Assembly (NCBI GenBank): GCA_031628995.1
Contig: JAVLUO010000002.1
Coordinates: forward strand, 1-64,000
DNA from: Bacillota bacterium LX-D
Lineage (GTDB): Bacteria; Bacillota; DUOV01; Zhaonellaceae
Length of the DNA: 64,000 nucleotides
Direction: 5' to 3'
Positions within the stretch are counted from its first letter, which is position 1. Each line of letters starts with the position of its first letter. The translations under genes and the position numbers were made by a program. Shown here one piece after another: positions 1-8,835 of the stretch. The notes below the pieces were generated by a model, which ran no database searches, was not told the origin of the DNA, and saw only the letters and a program-made list of their open reading frames with translations.

Positions 1-95
1 AGTACATTAATTCTATTGAACCGCCGTATACCGAACGGTACGTACGGTGGTGTGAGAGGACGCTGAATTAATTAATTATTCAGCTCCTACTCGAT
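1..95 (+). mobile_element. 3' end of a group II intron (domains V and VI), truncated by the window edge
   Basis: Bases 18-51 fold as a group II intron domain V: ACCGCCGTA pairs with TACGGTGGT, a two-base bulge follows, and an inner TACC/GGTA stem closes a GAAC loop. A second stem (GCTGAAT/ATTCAGC, 63-84) fits domain VI, and the sequence then reads CTCCTACTCGAT, a usual intron 3' terminus, ending near 95. The intron-encoded maturase would lie upstream, outside the window, so whether the intron is intact cannot be judged. Confidence 0.75.
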
Positions 96-224
96 TCTAC
101 TTCATGTTCAAATCCCCAAAATTTTATCACGGCTTGTGGAGGTAATCCACTTTGCACATTTAGTAGCATGTAGGAATATACTACCAAAGAATATTCTTGT
201 TATTAATTTTAAAAAAAATATAGG

Positions 225-347
225 TTAAAGTTCTAAAGCAGCCTCTGTAGACATAAGTTTAGATTTATAGTGGTCTTCTTGCCTCTTAGCTTCTGTACTA
301 GAAAAATCCTTTCTTGGGCATAATTCTGATAAGAATACTATTGAAAG
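225..347 (-). pseudogene. Possible C-terminal gene fragment, family unknown
   Basis: On the minus strand 40 codons run open to a TAA at 225 and read ...PRKDFSSTEAKRQEDHYKSK... with a charged, helical, protein-like composition. An in-frame stop lies just upstream, at 348-350, and no start codon with a ribosome binding site is present. It therefore looks like the tail of a decayed gene next to the intron end. I do not recognise the family, and chance cannot be excluded at this length. Confidence 0.22.
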
Positions 348-367
348 TTAATTAAAAACATAACTGT

Positions 368-399
368 CAGCTGCCAGGTATAATTTGGCTGCTGTTTTT
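368..399 (+). terminator. Probable intrinsic terminator upstream of glgB
   Basis: CAGCTGCC (368-375) pairs with GGCTGCTG (387-394) with one mismatch and is followed directly by TTTTT. It would end transcription coming from the intron side before the glycogen operon. Confidence 0.5.
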
Positions 400-534
400 A
401 GGTTCCGGTGCTATATTATGGAATAAAAAATTACATTTTTTTATTTAATCAAAAGGAATTATTTGGAAAAAATAGTAATATATTAAAGAAGCTAATTTGC
501 CGTAGAAAAAAATACAAGAAAAGTAGGAATAGGA

Positions 535-2439
535 ATGGATTATTTGACACATAACGACTACGATTTATATTTATTTCACGAAGGAACCCATTGTTTTAGT
601 TATAAAATTCTAGGAGCTCATTTAATAGAACAAGATGGGGAAATGGGTGTTCGGTTTTCGGTTTGGGCTCCTAACGCTAGGGAAGTAAGGGTAGTTGGTA
701 ATTTTAACAATTGGAATGGCGTCAAACACTGCATGCAAAGGGTAAATAATACTGGACTATGGTCGATTTTTATTCCTGGTCTGGGCCAAGGTGAAATTTA
801 CAAGTATGAAATTCATACTCAGTACGGGCAGGTTTTACTCAAAGCAGATCCTTATGCTTTTTTTGCAGAGTGCAGGCCAAATACAGCTTCAATTGTTTAT
901 GAGTTAAATAATTATAAATGGCAAGATCAAGAGTGGCAAGAAAAGAAAGCCCCAAAAATATATAACCAACCGATGCTGATTTATGAGGTCCATCTTGGGT
1001 CTTGGAAATATAAGGATGGAAAACCACTAACATATCGGGAGTTAGCACAGGATTTGGTTAATTATGCTGTAGATTTAGGTTATACCCACTTGGAGCTTTT
1101 GCCTGTAGCAGAACATCCTTATGATGGCTCTTGGGGGTACCAAGCTACAGGTTATTTTGCTGTTACCAGCCGTTATGGGAAGCCAGAAGATTTCATGTAT
1201 TTTGTGGACTGTTGTCACCAAAGAGGACTAGGTGTAATTATCGATTGGGTCCCAGGACATTTTTGTAAAGATGCTCATGGTTTATATAACTTTGATGGAA
1301 CTAATTTGTATACATACCAGGAAACATGGCGCAGTGAAAATTGGGGTTGGGGTACCCAAAATTTTGATTTGGGCAGGCCGGAAGTCAGAAGTTTTCTGCT
1401 TTCAAATGCTATCTTTTGGCTGCAGGAATACCATATCGATGGAATCAGAGTAGACGCAGTAGCAAGTATGTTGTACTTGGATTACGACAAAAAACATGGT
1501 GAGTGGAGACCCAACAAATATGGCGGAAAAGAAAATTTGGAAGCAGTAGATTTTTTACAAAAACTAAATGCAACTGTTTTTAAATTTTTCCCCCATACTT
1601 TGATGATTGCTGAGGAATCCACAGCTTGGCCAATGGTTACTTGGCCCGCTTATGCAGGCGGCCTTGGTTTTAATTACAAATGGAATATGGGCTGGATGAA
1701 CGATGTGCTGCGCTATATGGAAATGGATCCTATTTACCGCAAGTGGCATCACAATTTACTTACTTTTTCATTTATGTATGCTTTTTCGGAAAATTTTATC
1801 CTGCCGTTGTCTCATGATGAGGTTGTGCATGGGAAAAAATCTTTGCTAGATAAAATGCCAGGAGATTATTGGCAAAAATTTGCTAATTTAAGGTTGTTTT
1901 ATGGCTACATGTTGGCACACCCAGGTAAGAAACTCCTGTTTATGGGCGCAGAATTTGGTCAGTTTATAGAATGGAATTACCAACAAAGCCTAGACTGGCA
2001 TCTCTTAGACTATGAAATGCACTGGAAGTTAAAAAAATATATGCAAAGTATAAATAATTTTTATAAGCAAGAAAAAAGCTTTTGGGATTTAGATCACAGT
2101 TGGGAAGGCTTTGAATGGATTGATCCCCATGATTACTCCCAAAGTGTAATTACATTTATGCGCAAGGGACAGAAGGAAAATGAATTTATCATTGTCCTCT
2201 GTAATTTTACACCGGAGGTTAGATGGGTCTATCGCATTGGAGTGCCTAAGCCTGGCGAATATCAAGAAGTATTTAACAGCGATAAAGTAGAATTCGGAGG
2301 TTCCGGGCAAACTAATTCTCAGTTGTTAGAAACTGAAAATTTTCCTTGGCACAATCAACCCTACAGCTTGGAATTAAAGATTCCGCCTTTAGCGGTTATA
2401 TTTTTAAAGCTTGTTAAGGAAAAAGTACATACAGATTGA
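535..2439 (+). CDS. glgB: 1,4-alpha-glucan branching enzyme
   Basis: GlgB makes alpha-1,6 branches in glycogen by cutting an alpha-1,4 chain and re-attaching it. The 634-residue protein has an N-terminal CBM48/E-set domain (about residues 35-110, FSVWAPNAREVRVVGNFNNW), the GH13 barrel and a C-terminal beta domain. Catalytic residues are visible: nucleophile D307 in GIRVDAVASM, acid/base E360 in IAEESTAW, and D428 in LSHDEVVHGK. Their spacing (53 and 68 residues) is that of characterised GlgB enzymes. The length is that of the short bacterial form without an extra N-terminal module. The ATG follows a purine-rich AGGAATAGGA. It is first in an operon with glgC 39 bases downstream, so it acts in cytoplasmic glycogen synthesis. 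Confidence 0.97.
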   Translation: MDYLTHNDYDLYLFHEGTHCFSYKILGAHLIEQDGEMGVRFSVWAPNAREVRVVGNFNNWNGVKHCMQRVNNTGLWSIFIPGLGQGEIYKYEIHTQYGQVLLKADPYAFFAECRPNTASIVYELNNYKWQDQEWQEKKAPKIYNQPMLIYEVHLGSWKYKDGKPLTYRELAQDLVNYAVDLGYTHLELLPVAEHPYDGSWGYQATGYFAVTSRYGKPEDFMYFVDCCHQRGLGVIIDWVPGHFCKDAHGLYNFDGTNLYTYQETWRSENWGWGTQNFDLGRPEVRSFLLSNAIFWLQEYHIDGIRVDAVASMLYLDYDKKHGEWRPNKYGGKENLEAVDFLQKLNATVFKFFPHTLMIAEESTAWPMVTWPAYAGGLGFNYKWNMGWMNDVLRYMEMDPIYRKWHHNLLTFSFMYAFSENFILPLSHDEVVHGKKSLLDKMPGDYWQKFANLRLFYGYMLAHPGKKLLFMGAEFGQFIEWNYQQSLDWHLLDYEMHWKLKKYMQSINNFYKQEKSFWDLDHSWEGFEWIDPHDYSQSVITFMRKGQKENEFIIVLCNFTPEVRWVYRIGVPKPGEYQEVFNSDKVEFGGSGQTNSQLLETENFPWHNQPYSLELKIPPLAVIFLKLVKEKVHTD

Positions 2440-2478
2440 GTATTTTATTTTGGCAAGAAAGCGCAAGGGGGAGACGAA

Positions 2479-3684
2479 ATGACAAGAAAAAAAGAATGTG
2501 TGGCTATGGTTTTAGCCGGTGGCCAAGGAAGTAGGCTGGGTGTTTTAACAAAGAATTTAGCTAAGCCCGCTGTACCTTTTGGAGGTAAATATAGGATTAT
2601 CGATTTCACCTTAAGCAACTGTACCAATTCAGGAATTGATACTGTAGGTGTTCTTACTCAGTACCAGCCTTTAACTTTAAATTCATATATAGGTATTGGC
2701 AGTGCCTGGGATTTAGATAGAAGAAATGGAGGGGTAACTGTTTTACCGCCTTATGTTAAGCAAAAAGGCGGAGAATGGTATAAGGGAACTGCTAACGCCA
2801 TTTATCAGAATATGAACTTTATTGCTCAATACAATCCAGAGTATTTATTGGTTCTCTCTGGAGACCATATTTATAAAATGGATTACTCTAAGTTAATTGA
2901 ATATCATAAGTTAAAAAAAGCCGCAGCAACTATTGCTGTTATACCAGTTTCTTGGCAAGATGCCCATAACTTTGGCGTTATGGAGACAGATTCAGGAGGT
3001 AGAATCATAAACTTTGAGGAAAAACCAGAATGCCCCAAAAGCAATTTAGCTTCTATGGGCGTATATGTTTTTAACTGGAAAACATTAAAAAAATATTTAA
3101 TTGAAGACGAAAAAGATCCCAATTCATTTAATGATTTTGGCAAAAATGTTATTCCTTTAATGCTTAAATCCCAGGAAAAAATGTATGCTTATGCTTTTCA
3201 AGGTTACTGGAAGGATGTTGGTACTATTGAAAGTTATTGGCAGGCTAACATGGATTTGTTGAGTCCTGCGCCTCAATTGAAGCTTAACGATCCTTCCTGG
3301 AAAATATACTCTGTTAATCCAGTGTTGCCACCTCAACATATTGCCTCAACTGCTAAAGTGAGTAACTGCTTGATTAGCGAAGGATGTGTAGTCTGGGGTG
3401 AGATAACAAATTCAATTTTATTTCCTGGTGTTTACGTTGGAAAGGGAACTGTTCTAGACAATGTAATAATTATGCCCAATGTTAAGATTGGAGAAAACAT
3501 TATCTTAAAAAATGCAATTGTAGGTGAAGGCACAGTCATTGGCGACGGCTGCCTAATTGACGAAAACAGCCCAGGTGCTCATTTAGTTTGCTCAAGAGAA
3601 AAAAATATTTTGGTAATTGAAGAACAGAGTAGATTATACAGCTTAGCATCTGCTGTAGATGAAACCAAACTTCCTGTAGCTTAA
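2479..3684 (+). CDS. glgC: Glucose-1-phosphate adenylyltransferase
   Basis: GlgC converts glucose-1-phosphate and ATP to ADP-glucose, the committed and usually allosterically controlled step of bacterial glycogen synthesis. The N-terminal nucleotidyltransferase domain shows the pyrophosphorylase signature ([13 protein letters not shown] near residue 10, then [15 protein letters not shown]), [13 protein letters not shown] for the metal/substrate site, and FEEKP. The C-terminal third has hexapeptide left-handed beta-helix repeats ([14 protein letters not shown] onward). The length of 401 residues is usual. GGGGGAG stands 5-10 bases before the ATG. No glgD paralogue lies beside it, so a homotetramer is the simplest expectation. 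Confidence 0.97.
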   Translation: MTRKKECVAMVLAGGQGSRLGVLTKNLAKPAVPFGGKYRIIDFTLSNCTNSGIDTVGVLTQYQPLTLNSYIGIGSAWDLDRRNGGVTVLPPYVKQKGGEWYKGTANAIYQNMNFIAQYNPEYLLVLSGDHIYKMDYSKLIEYHKLKKAAATIAVIPVSWQDAHNFGVMETDSGGRIINFEEKPECPKSNLASMGVYVFNWKTLKKYLIEDEKDPNSFNDFGKNVIPLMLKSQEKMYAYAFQGYWKDVGTIESYWQANMDLLSPAPQLKLNDPSWKIYSVNPVLPPQHIASTAKVSNCLISEGCVVWGEITNSILFPGVYVGKGTVLDNVIIMPNVKIGENIILKNAIVGEGTVIGDGCLIDENSPGAHLVCSREKNILVIEEQSRLYSLASAVDETKLPVA

Positions 3685-3754
3685 CATTGTAGGAAATAAC
3701 TTTAAAGTGGAAATGAATTTAGCTGTTCCGCTTGGATGGATGAAGGGTGAGATA

Positions 3755-5188
3755 ATGCTAAAAGTACTTTTTGCAGCATCAGAAGGGGTACCTTTTGCCC
3801 AAACTGGGGGGCTGGCAGATGTAATTGGTTCTTTGCCCAAAGAGCTCCTAAAACTAGGCGTAGATGTTCGCATAATTATGCCTAAATATGGCATAATACC
3901 CTCGGTTTACAAAGATCAATTTCAAAAGTTGGCAACCTTTACTGTCCCGTTAGCCTGGCGGAAACAGTATGGTGGTTTAGAAAAATATGAATATGCAGGA
4001 TTAACTTTTTATTTTATAGACAATGAATATTATTTTAAACGGGGTGGCTTATACGGCTACGGCGATGAAGGCGAACGCTATGCTTATTTTAGCCGTGCCG
4101 TCCTGGAAGCTTTGCCCCATTTAGATTTTAAACCAGATATTTTACACTGCCATGATTGGCAAACTGCTTTAATTTGTTTTTTTCTCAAGACTCTGTACCA
4201 TAACATTCCCTTCTACCAGAACCTGAAAACTCTTTTTACTATTCACAACTTAAAATATCAAGGAGTTTGTCCCAAGGTTGTTTTAACAGATATCCTTGGG
4301 GTTGGGTGGGAATATTTCACAAAGGATTCTTTAGAATTTTACGATCAGGTAAATTTTCTTAAAGGTGGTTTAGGCTACGCTGATTTAATTACAACTGTTA
4401 GCAAAACCTATGCTGAGGAAATAAAAACAGCTTATTATGGGGAGCAGTTAGATGGACTGTTGCGGCAAAAGAGTGATAAATTAACAGGTATTATTAATGG
4501 CATTGATTATACTAACTTCGACCCAGCAATGGACGAGAATTTGTCAGTTCCTTACTCTTGGCAAAATTGTACTTTAAAACAACAGAATAAAAAATTTTTG
4601 CAAGAAAAATTAAATTTGCCTGTAAGAGATGTACCTCTTATAGCTATAATTGCTCGTTTAGTGAGTCAAAAAGGTTTAGATTTAATTGCTTGTGTTTTAA
4701 ATGAAATCTTAGCTCAGGATGTGCAGCTAGTAATTTTAGGTACAGGTGAGTATAAATACGAAGAACTCTTTCGCTGGGCAGCACAGCACTATCCTAGCAA
4801 GGTTTCAGCCCAGATCACTTTTAATAATTCTTTAGCCCGGCAAATTTACGCCGGTTCGGACCTGTTTTTAATGCCTTCTTTATTTGAACCTTGTGGTTTG
4901 GGACAGATGATTGCTTTACGGTATGGCAGTCTGCCCATTGTCAGGGAAACAGGTGGTTTAAAAGACACGGTACGCCCTTTTAATGAATTTACAGGGGAAG
5001 GCAATGGATTCAGCTTTACCAATTATAATGCCCATGACATGCTGTACACAATAGAGAGGGCTCTTTCCTTTTACTACAACAAGGACCTATGGTGTCAGTT
5101 AGTGCAAAACGCCATGCAAACAGACTGCAGTTGGCAGCGGCCTGCCCAAGAATATCTTAAATTATATAATCTTGCAACTCTAGCTTAA
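3755..5188 (+). CDS. glgA: Glycogen synthase (ADP-glucose type, GT5)
   Basis: GlgA extends alpha-1,4-glucan chains from ADP-glucose. I start it at the ATG at 3755 (477 residues, the family's usual length), preceded by GGGTGAGAT; an upstream in-frame ATG at 3707 would add 16 residues that do not match the family. The N-terminal Rossmann domain begins MLKVLFAASE. The C-terminal donor domain has the retaining-glycosyltransferase motif FEPCGLGQM. Oddity: the N-terminal KTGGL motif reads QTGGL, so the lysine equivalent to K15 of the Escherichia coli enzyme is Gln16 here. Third gene of the glg operon. Confidence 0.95.
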   Translation: MLKVLFAASEGVPFAQTGGLADVIGSLPKELLKLGVDVRIIMPKYGIIPSVYKDQFQKLATFTVPLAWRKQYGGLEKYEYAGLTFYFIDNEYYFKRGGLYGYGDEGERYAYFSRAVLEALPHLDFKPDILHCHDWQTALICFFLKTLYHNIPFYQNLKTLFTIHNLKYQGVCPKVVLTDILGVGWEYFTKDSLEFYDQVNFLKGGLGYADLITTVSKTYAEEIKTAYYGEQLDGLLRQKSDKLTGIINGIDYTNFDPAMDENLSVPYSWQNCTLKQQNKKFLQEKLNLPVRDVPLIAIIARLVSQKGLDLIACVLNEILAQDVQLVILGTGEYKYEELFRWAAQHYPSKVSAQITFNNSLARQIYAGSDLFLMPSLFEPCGLGQMIALRYGSLPIVRETGGLKDTVRPFNEFTGEGNGFSFTNYNAHDMLYTIERALSFYYNKDLWCQLVQNAMQTDCSWQRPAQEYLKLYNLATLA

Positions 5189-5205
5189 GAATGAGGTTGA
5201 TTGGA

Positions 5206-7176
5206 ATGAACAAAATCCATATTTTTCACAATTCCCACGATGCCTTTTATCGGTTGCCTTTTGGAGCTGTACCTTGTGAAACTAAAATACTATTACAAAT
5301 TGAGGTTACATCTGTTGAAACAATTAACAATGTGTATTTACGTGTATGGAAAAGTTTAGAGGCCCAAGAAGAAAAAATACCAATGGTACTTGCCAAAGAG
5401 TCAGGTCAGAAAAAAATTTATCAAGCACAGGTAACTGCCCCTCCTAAGCCAAATGTATTATGGTATTATTTTATGTTAAATGTTGGAGATAGGACTTATT
5501 ATTACGGAAATAATGTTTTTAAAAGAGGGGGTATTGGTCAAATTTGGCAAACAACTTCCTTGCCATCTTATCAAATTACTGTTTATAAAAAAGATTTTAC
5601 AGTTCCCCAGTGGTTTAAAGAAGGGATTATGTACCAAATTTTTGTAGACCGTTTTTATAATGGGGGGGAAGATGGAAAATTTTTAGATTGCAAAAAAAAT
5701 TCTTATTTCCACAGTCATTGGGATGAAACACCCTTTTATATGTTTCACCCTTATACAGGCAAAGTTATTGGATTTGATTATTTTGGCGGCAATTTACAAG
5801 GAATTAGCCAAAAATTATCTTATTTGAAAGAGCTTAATATTAATACTATTTATTTAAATCCTATTTTTGAAGCAGCCAGCAACCATAAATATGATACAGG
5901 AGATTATAAAAAAGTCGACTCCATGTATGGCACGGAGAAAACATTACATGCTCTTTGTACAGAGGCGAAGAAACTAGGCATTAATTTAATTTTAGATGGA
6001 GTTTTTAGCCACACAGGCAGCGACAGCATTTATTTTAATAAAGAAGGAAGCTACCCTAGTGTAGGAGCATATCAATCCCCTAATTCCATTTATTTTTCCT
6101 GGTATCGTTTTGGAAAATACCCTACCGAATACGAATGCTGGTGGAATGTAGATACTCTTCCTAATGTGAATGAATTAGAGCCTTCCTATTTAGAATATAT
6201 TATTACTGGTGAGGATAGTGTTTTAAAGCATTGGATGCGCCAAGGCGTTAAAGGTTGGCGCTTAGACGTAGCAGATGAGTTGCCTGATGAGTTTATCCAA
6301 ATTTTTCGTAAAACCTTAAAGGAAATAGATAAAAATGCTATTCTGATAGGTGAGGTTTGGGAAGATGCCTCAAATAAAATAAGCTATGATCGGCTGCGGC
6401 AATACCTCTGGGGTGATGAGTTAGATTCTATAATGAATTATCCCTTTCGTAATATTACTATAGACTTTGCATTGGGGAGGAAGGACGCTACCAGTACTCA
6501 CTTAGCTTTAATGCAGCTTTACGAGAATTATCCCTTAGAACATTTTTATGCCAACATGAATTTGTTGGGAGGCCATGATGTTGCCAGGATTTTAACAGTT
6601 TTAGGGGAAGCACCTCCTGAACATACTCTATCAAAAGCGGAAAAAGCTAACTATAAACTGCCACCGGAAAAGCATCAATTGGCGGTAAAAAGGTTAAAGT
6701 TATTAACACTTTGGCAAATGACTTTTCCAGGTATACCTTGTATTTATTATGGCGATGAAGCTGGTTTAGAAGGGTATTCAGATCCTTTTAATAGAGCTCC
6801 ATATCCGTGGGGTAAAGAAAACTATGAACTTTTAAATTGGTATAAACAAATTACGACACTACGCAGTAAAAATGATGCACTTAAAACAGGAAAGTGGATT
6901 TGCTGTATTGCCCAAGGTGATATTTATGGTTATTTGCGCACAATCGAGGAAGGAAAAGATGTTTTTGGCCAAAAAAAACAGAACCAGACTTTTTTAGTGT
7001 TGTTTAATAGAAATACGGAACAAAAGATTAATGTAAAAATAGATGTAAGCCAATGGTGCTCAGGTAAGTTAAGAGATGTACTTAAGTATGAAATTTATAA
7101 ACCTATCAACGGTTCTTTAGATATTACCCTTGCTCCCCTAGAAGGCAAGCTTTTATTAGAAGAGGCCGAAGTATGA
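5206..7176 (+). CDS. GH13 alpha-amylase family enzyme, cyclomaltodextrinase/neopullulanase/maltogenic amylase-like
   Basis: A 656-residue glycoside hydrolase with an N-terminal CBM34-like beta domain (about residues 1-125) and a GH13 barrel opening with WFKEGIMYQIFVDRF. The catalytic triad is present: D354 in GWRLDVADE, E383 in LIGEVWED and D458 in GGHDVARIL. The layout is that of GH13_20-type enzymes, which hydrolyse cyclodextrins, pullulan or short maltodextrins. No signal peptide is seen, so it acts inside the cell. I chose the ATG at 5206 because GAGGTTG lies eight bases upstream; the in-frame ATG at 5191 has no SD. It sits between glgA and malQ, overlapping malQ by four bases, which suggests trimming of glycogen or maltodextrin. 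The precise substrate cannot be told. Confidence 0.88.
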   Translation: MNKIHIFHNSHDAFYRLPFGAVPCETKILLQIEVTSVETINNVYLRVWKSLEAQEEKIPMVLAKESGQKKIYQAQVTAPPKPNVLWYYFMLNVGDRTYYYGNNVFKRGGIGQIWQTTSLPSYQITVYKKDFTVPQWFKEGIMYQIFVDRFYNGGEDGKFLDCKKNSYFHSHWDETPFYMFHPYTGKVIGFDYFGGNLQGISQKLSYLKELNINTIYLNPIFEAASNHKYDTGDYKKVDSMYGTEKTLHALCTEAKKLGINLILDGVFSHTGSDSIYFNKEGSYPSVGAYQSPNSIYFSWYRFGKYPTEYECWWNVDTLPNVNELEPSYLEYIITGEDSVLKHWMRQGVKGWRLDVADELPDEFIQIFRKTLKEIDKNAILIGEVWEDASNKISYDRLRQYLWGDELDSIMNYPFRNITIDFALGRKDATSTHLALMQLYENYPLEHFYANMNLLGGHDVARILTVLGEAPPEHTLSKAEKANYKLPPEKHQLAVKRLKLLTLWQMTFPGIPCIYYGDEAGLEGYSDPFNRAPYPWGKENYELLNWYKQITTLRSKNDALKTGKWICCIAQGDIYGYLRTIEEGKDVFGQKKQNQTFLVLFNRNTEQKINVKIDVSQWCSGKLRDVLKYEIYKPINGSLDITLAPLEGKLLLEEAEV

Positions 7177-8672
7177 TCTTAGAAAGAGGGGCCGGTGTTT
7201 TACTACATCCTACATCTTTACCGGGCAAATGGGGAATGGGTGAGTTAGGCAGTGAAGCTGTTGCCTTTCTAGATTTTCTGCAGAAGAGCAAGCAAAAATA
7301 TTGGCAGATTTTGCCTTTAAATACTGTGGGAGAATACTTTTCCCCATATCAATGCTATTCGGCTTTTGCTGGCAATCATTTATTAATTTCTCTCGAAAAA
7401 CTAGTTCAACAGGGGCTTTTGGCAAAAGACGATCTAGCAGTGGAGAATGTTTTTGACACTAAAAAAATTGATTATAATAGGGTAAGATCTTTTAGAGAAA
7501 AATTGCTAAAAAAAGCATTTGCCCAATTTCGTTTGCAGCCAAAAGATCAATTTTATTGGCAGTTTGTTCAAGAAAATTGCTACTGGCTGCGGGACTATTG
7601 CTTTTTTATGGCTTTAAAAGAGTACTTTCAAGATGCTCCTTGGAACAAATGGGATCAAAAAATTGCTTTTAGAGAAGAAAAGGCTTTAGCATATTACCGA
7701 AAGCTCCTTGCTGCAGAAATTGAATACCACCAGTTTTTACAGTTTGTTTTTTTTCAACAGTGGCTGGAGGTTAAAAATTATGCTGGAAAACTGGGCATAA
7801 AAATTATTGGGGATTTACCTATTTTCGTTGCCCATAACAGCAGCGATGTTTGGGCTCATACCCAACTATTTAAATTAGATGCCCTAGGCAATCCTGAAAA
7901 GGTAGCAGGTGTGCCTCCCGATTATTTTTCCCCTACAGGCCAGCTGTGGGGTAGCCCTGTTTATAATTGGAGTGAGATGGAAAAAGATACATACCGATGG
8001 TGGCAGGAAAGGTTTAAGTTTTTATTAAAATTAGTAGATATTTTGCGAATTGACCACTTTAGAGGTTTTGAAGCTTATTGGGAAATACCAGGGAGTGCTA
8101 AGACTGCAGCCGAAGGAGAGTGGGTCAAAGGTCCCGAATCTAAGTTTTTTGCTGCTGTGGAAAGAAGTTTAGGCCCTCTTCCTGCCATAGCAGAGGACTT
8201 AGGCTTTATTACCCGTAAAGTAATAGAGTTAAAAGATCAATTTTCTTATCCAGGCATGAAAGTACTGCAATTTATACTAGGGGCTGGGGAAGAAGCTGAT
8301 TATAATTTTGCTAATTACGATAAAAATAGTGTTATTTATACAGGAACCCATGATAATGACACAACCCTAGGCTGGTATGAAAAAGTTATTAAAGAAAATC
8401 CTATGCTTAAACAGCTTTTTAAAAAATATTTACAGCTAGACTCTAGGACACCTAAAGAAGAAAAGGTTTGGCAATTTATTAAATTTGCCTATGAAACTAA
8501 GTCTCAAGTAGCAATTATTCCTTTACAAGATATTCTTTCTTTAGGCAGCGAAGCTAGAATGAACTATCCTGGTACTACTAAGGGCAATTGGCAGTGGAGA
8601 TTTGCCAAAGGAGACTTAACAAAAGAAATTGAGAAAAAATTAAGTTCTTTAGTCAAAATATGTGCACGCTAA
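7173..8672 (+). CDS. malQ: 4-alpha-glucanotransferase (amylomaltase, GH77)
   Basis: MalQ moves glucan segments between maltodextrins, releasing glucose. The 499-residue length is typical of single-domain bacterial amylomaltases. Hallmarks are LHPTSLPG near the N-terminus, nucleophile D294 in RIDHFRGF, acid/base E341 in IAEDLGFI, and D394 in GTHDNDTTLGW. The ATG overlaps the stop of the preceding GH13 gene (ATGA), showing translational coupling. It closes the glg operon and would recycle short dextrins produced by the GH13 enzyme and GlgP. I see no strong terminator in the 163 bases that follow. Confidence 0.96.
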   Translation: MILERGAGVLLHPTSLPGKWGMGELGSEAVAFLDFLQKSKQKYWQILPLNTVGEYFSPYQCYSAFAGNHLLISLEKLVQQGLLAKDDLAVENVFDTKKIDYNRVRSFREKLLKKAFAQFRLQPKDQFYWQFVQENCYWLRDYCFFMALKEYFQDAPWNKWDQKIAFREEKALAYYRKLLAAEIEYHQFLQFVFFQQWLEVKNYAGKLGIKIIGDLPIFVAHNSSDVWAHTQLFKLDALGNPEKVAGVPPDYFSPTGQLWGSPVYNWSEMEKDTYRWWQERFKFLLKLVDILRIDHFRGFEAYWEIPGSAKTAAEGEWVKGPESKFFAAVERSLGPLPAIAEDLGFITRKVIELKDQFSYPGMKVLQFILGAGEEADYNFANYDKNSVIYTGTHDNDTTLGWYEKVIKENPMLKQLFKKYLQLDSRTPKEEKVWQFIKFAYETKSQVAIIPLQDILSLGSEARMNYPGTTKGNWQWRFAKGDLTKEIEKKLSSLVKICAR

Positions 8673-8835
8673 GGCAATTTTATTATTGCGAAAGATAGAT
8701 AATTGTGCTATTTTAACTTAATAAGGAAGCTGAATTATGGAAAAATTTTGACTTAGGCAGGGAAGTCAAGTAAATTGATTTTCCATTTTTATTTATGTTC
8801 TAAGTTTTAATTAGACAAGACCAAGAGGTGACGAT

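Larger units (their letters stand above)
96..534. other. Intergenic stretch between intron end and glgB
   Basis: No complete gene is visible. It holds a short open stretch on the minus strand (225-347), a terminator-like hairpin (368-399) and, next to glgB, a purine-rich ribosome binding region. I see no convincing promoter with both -35 and -10 elements in front of glgB, although one must exist if the terminator works. Confidence 0.5.
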
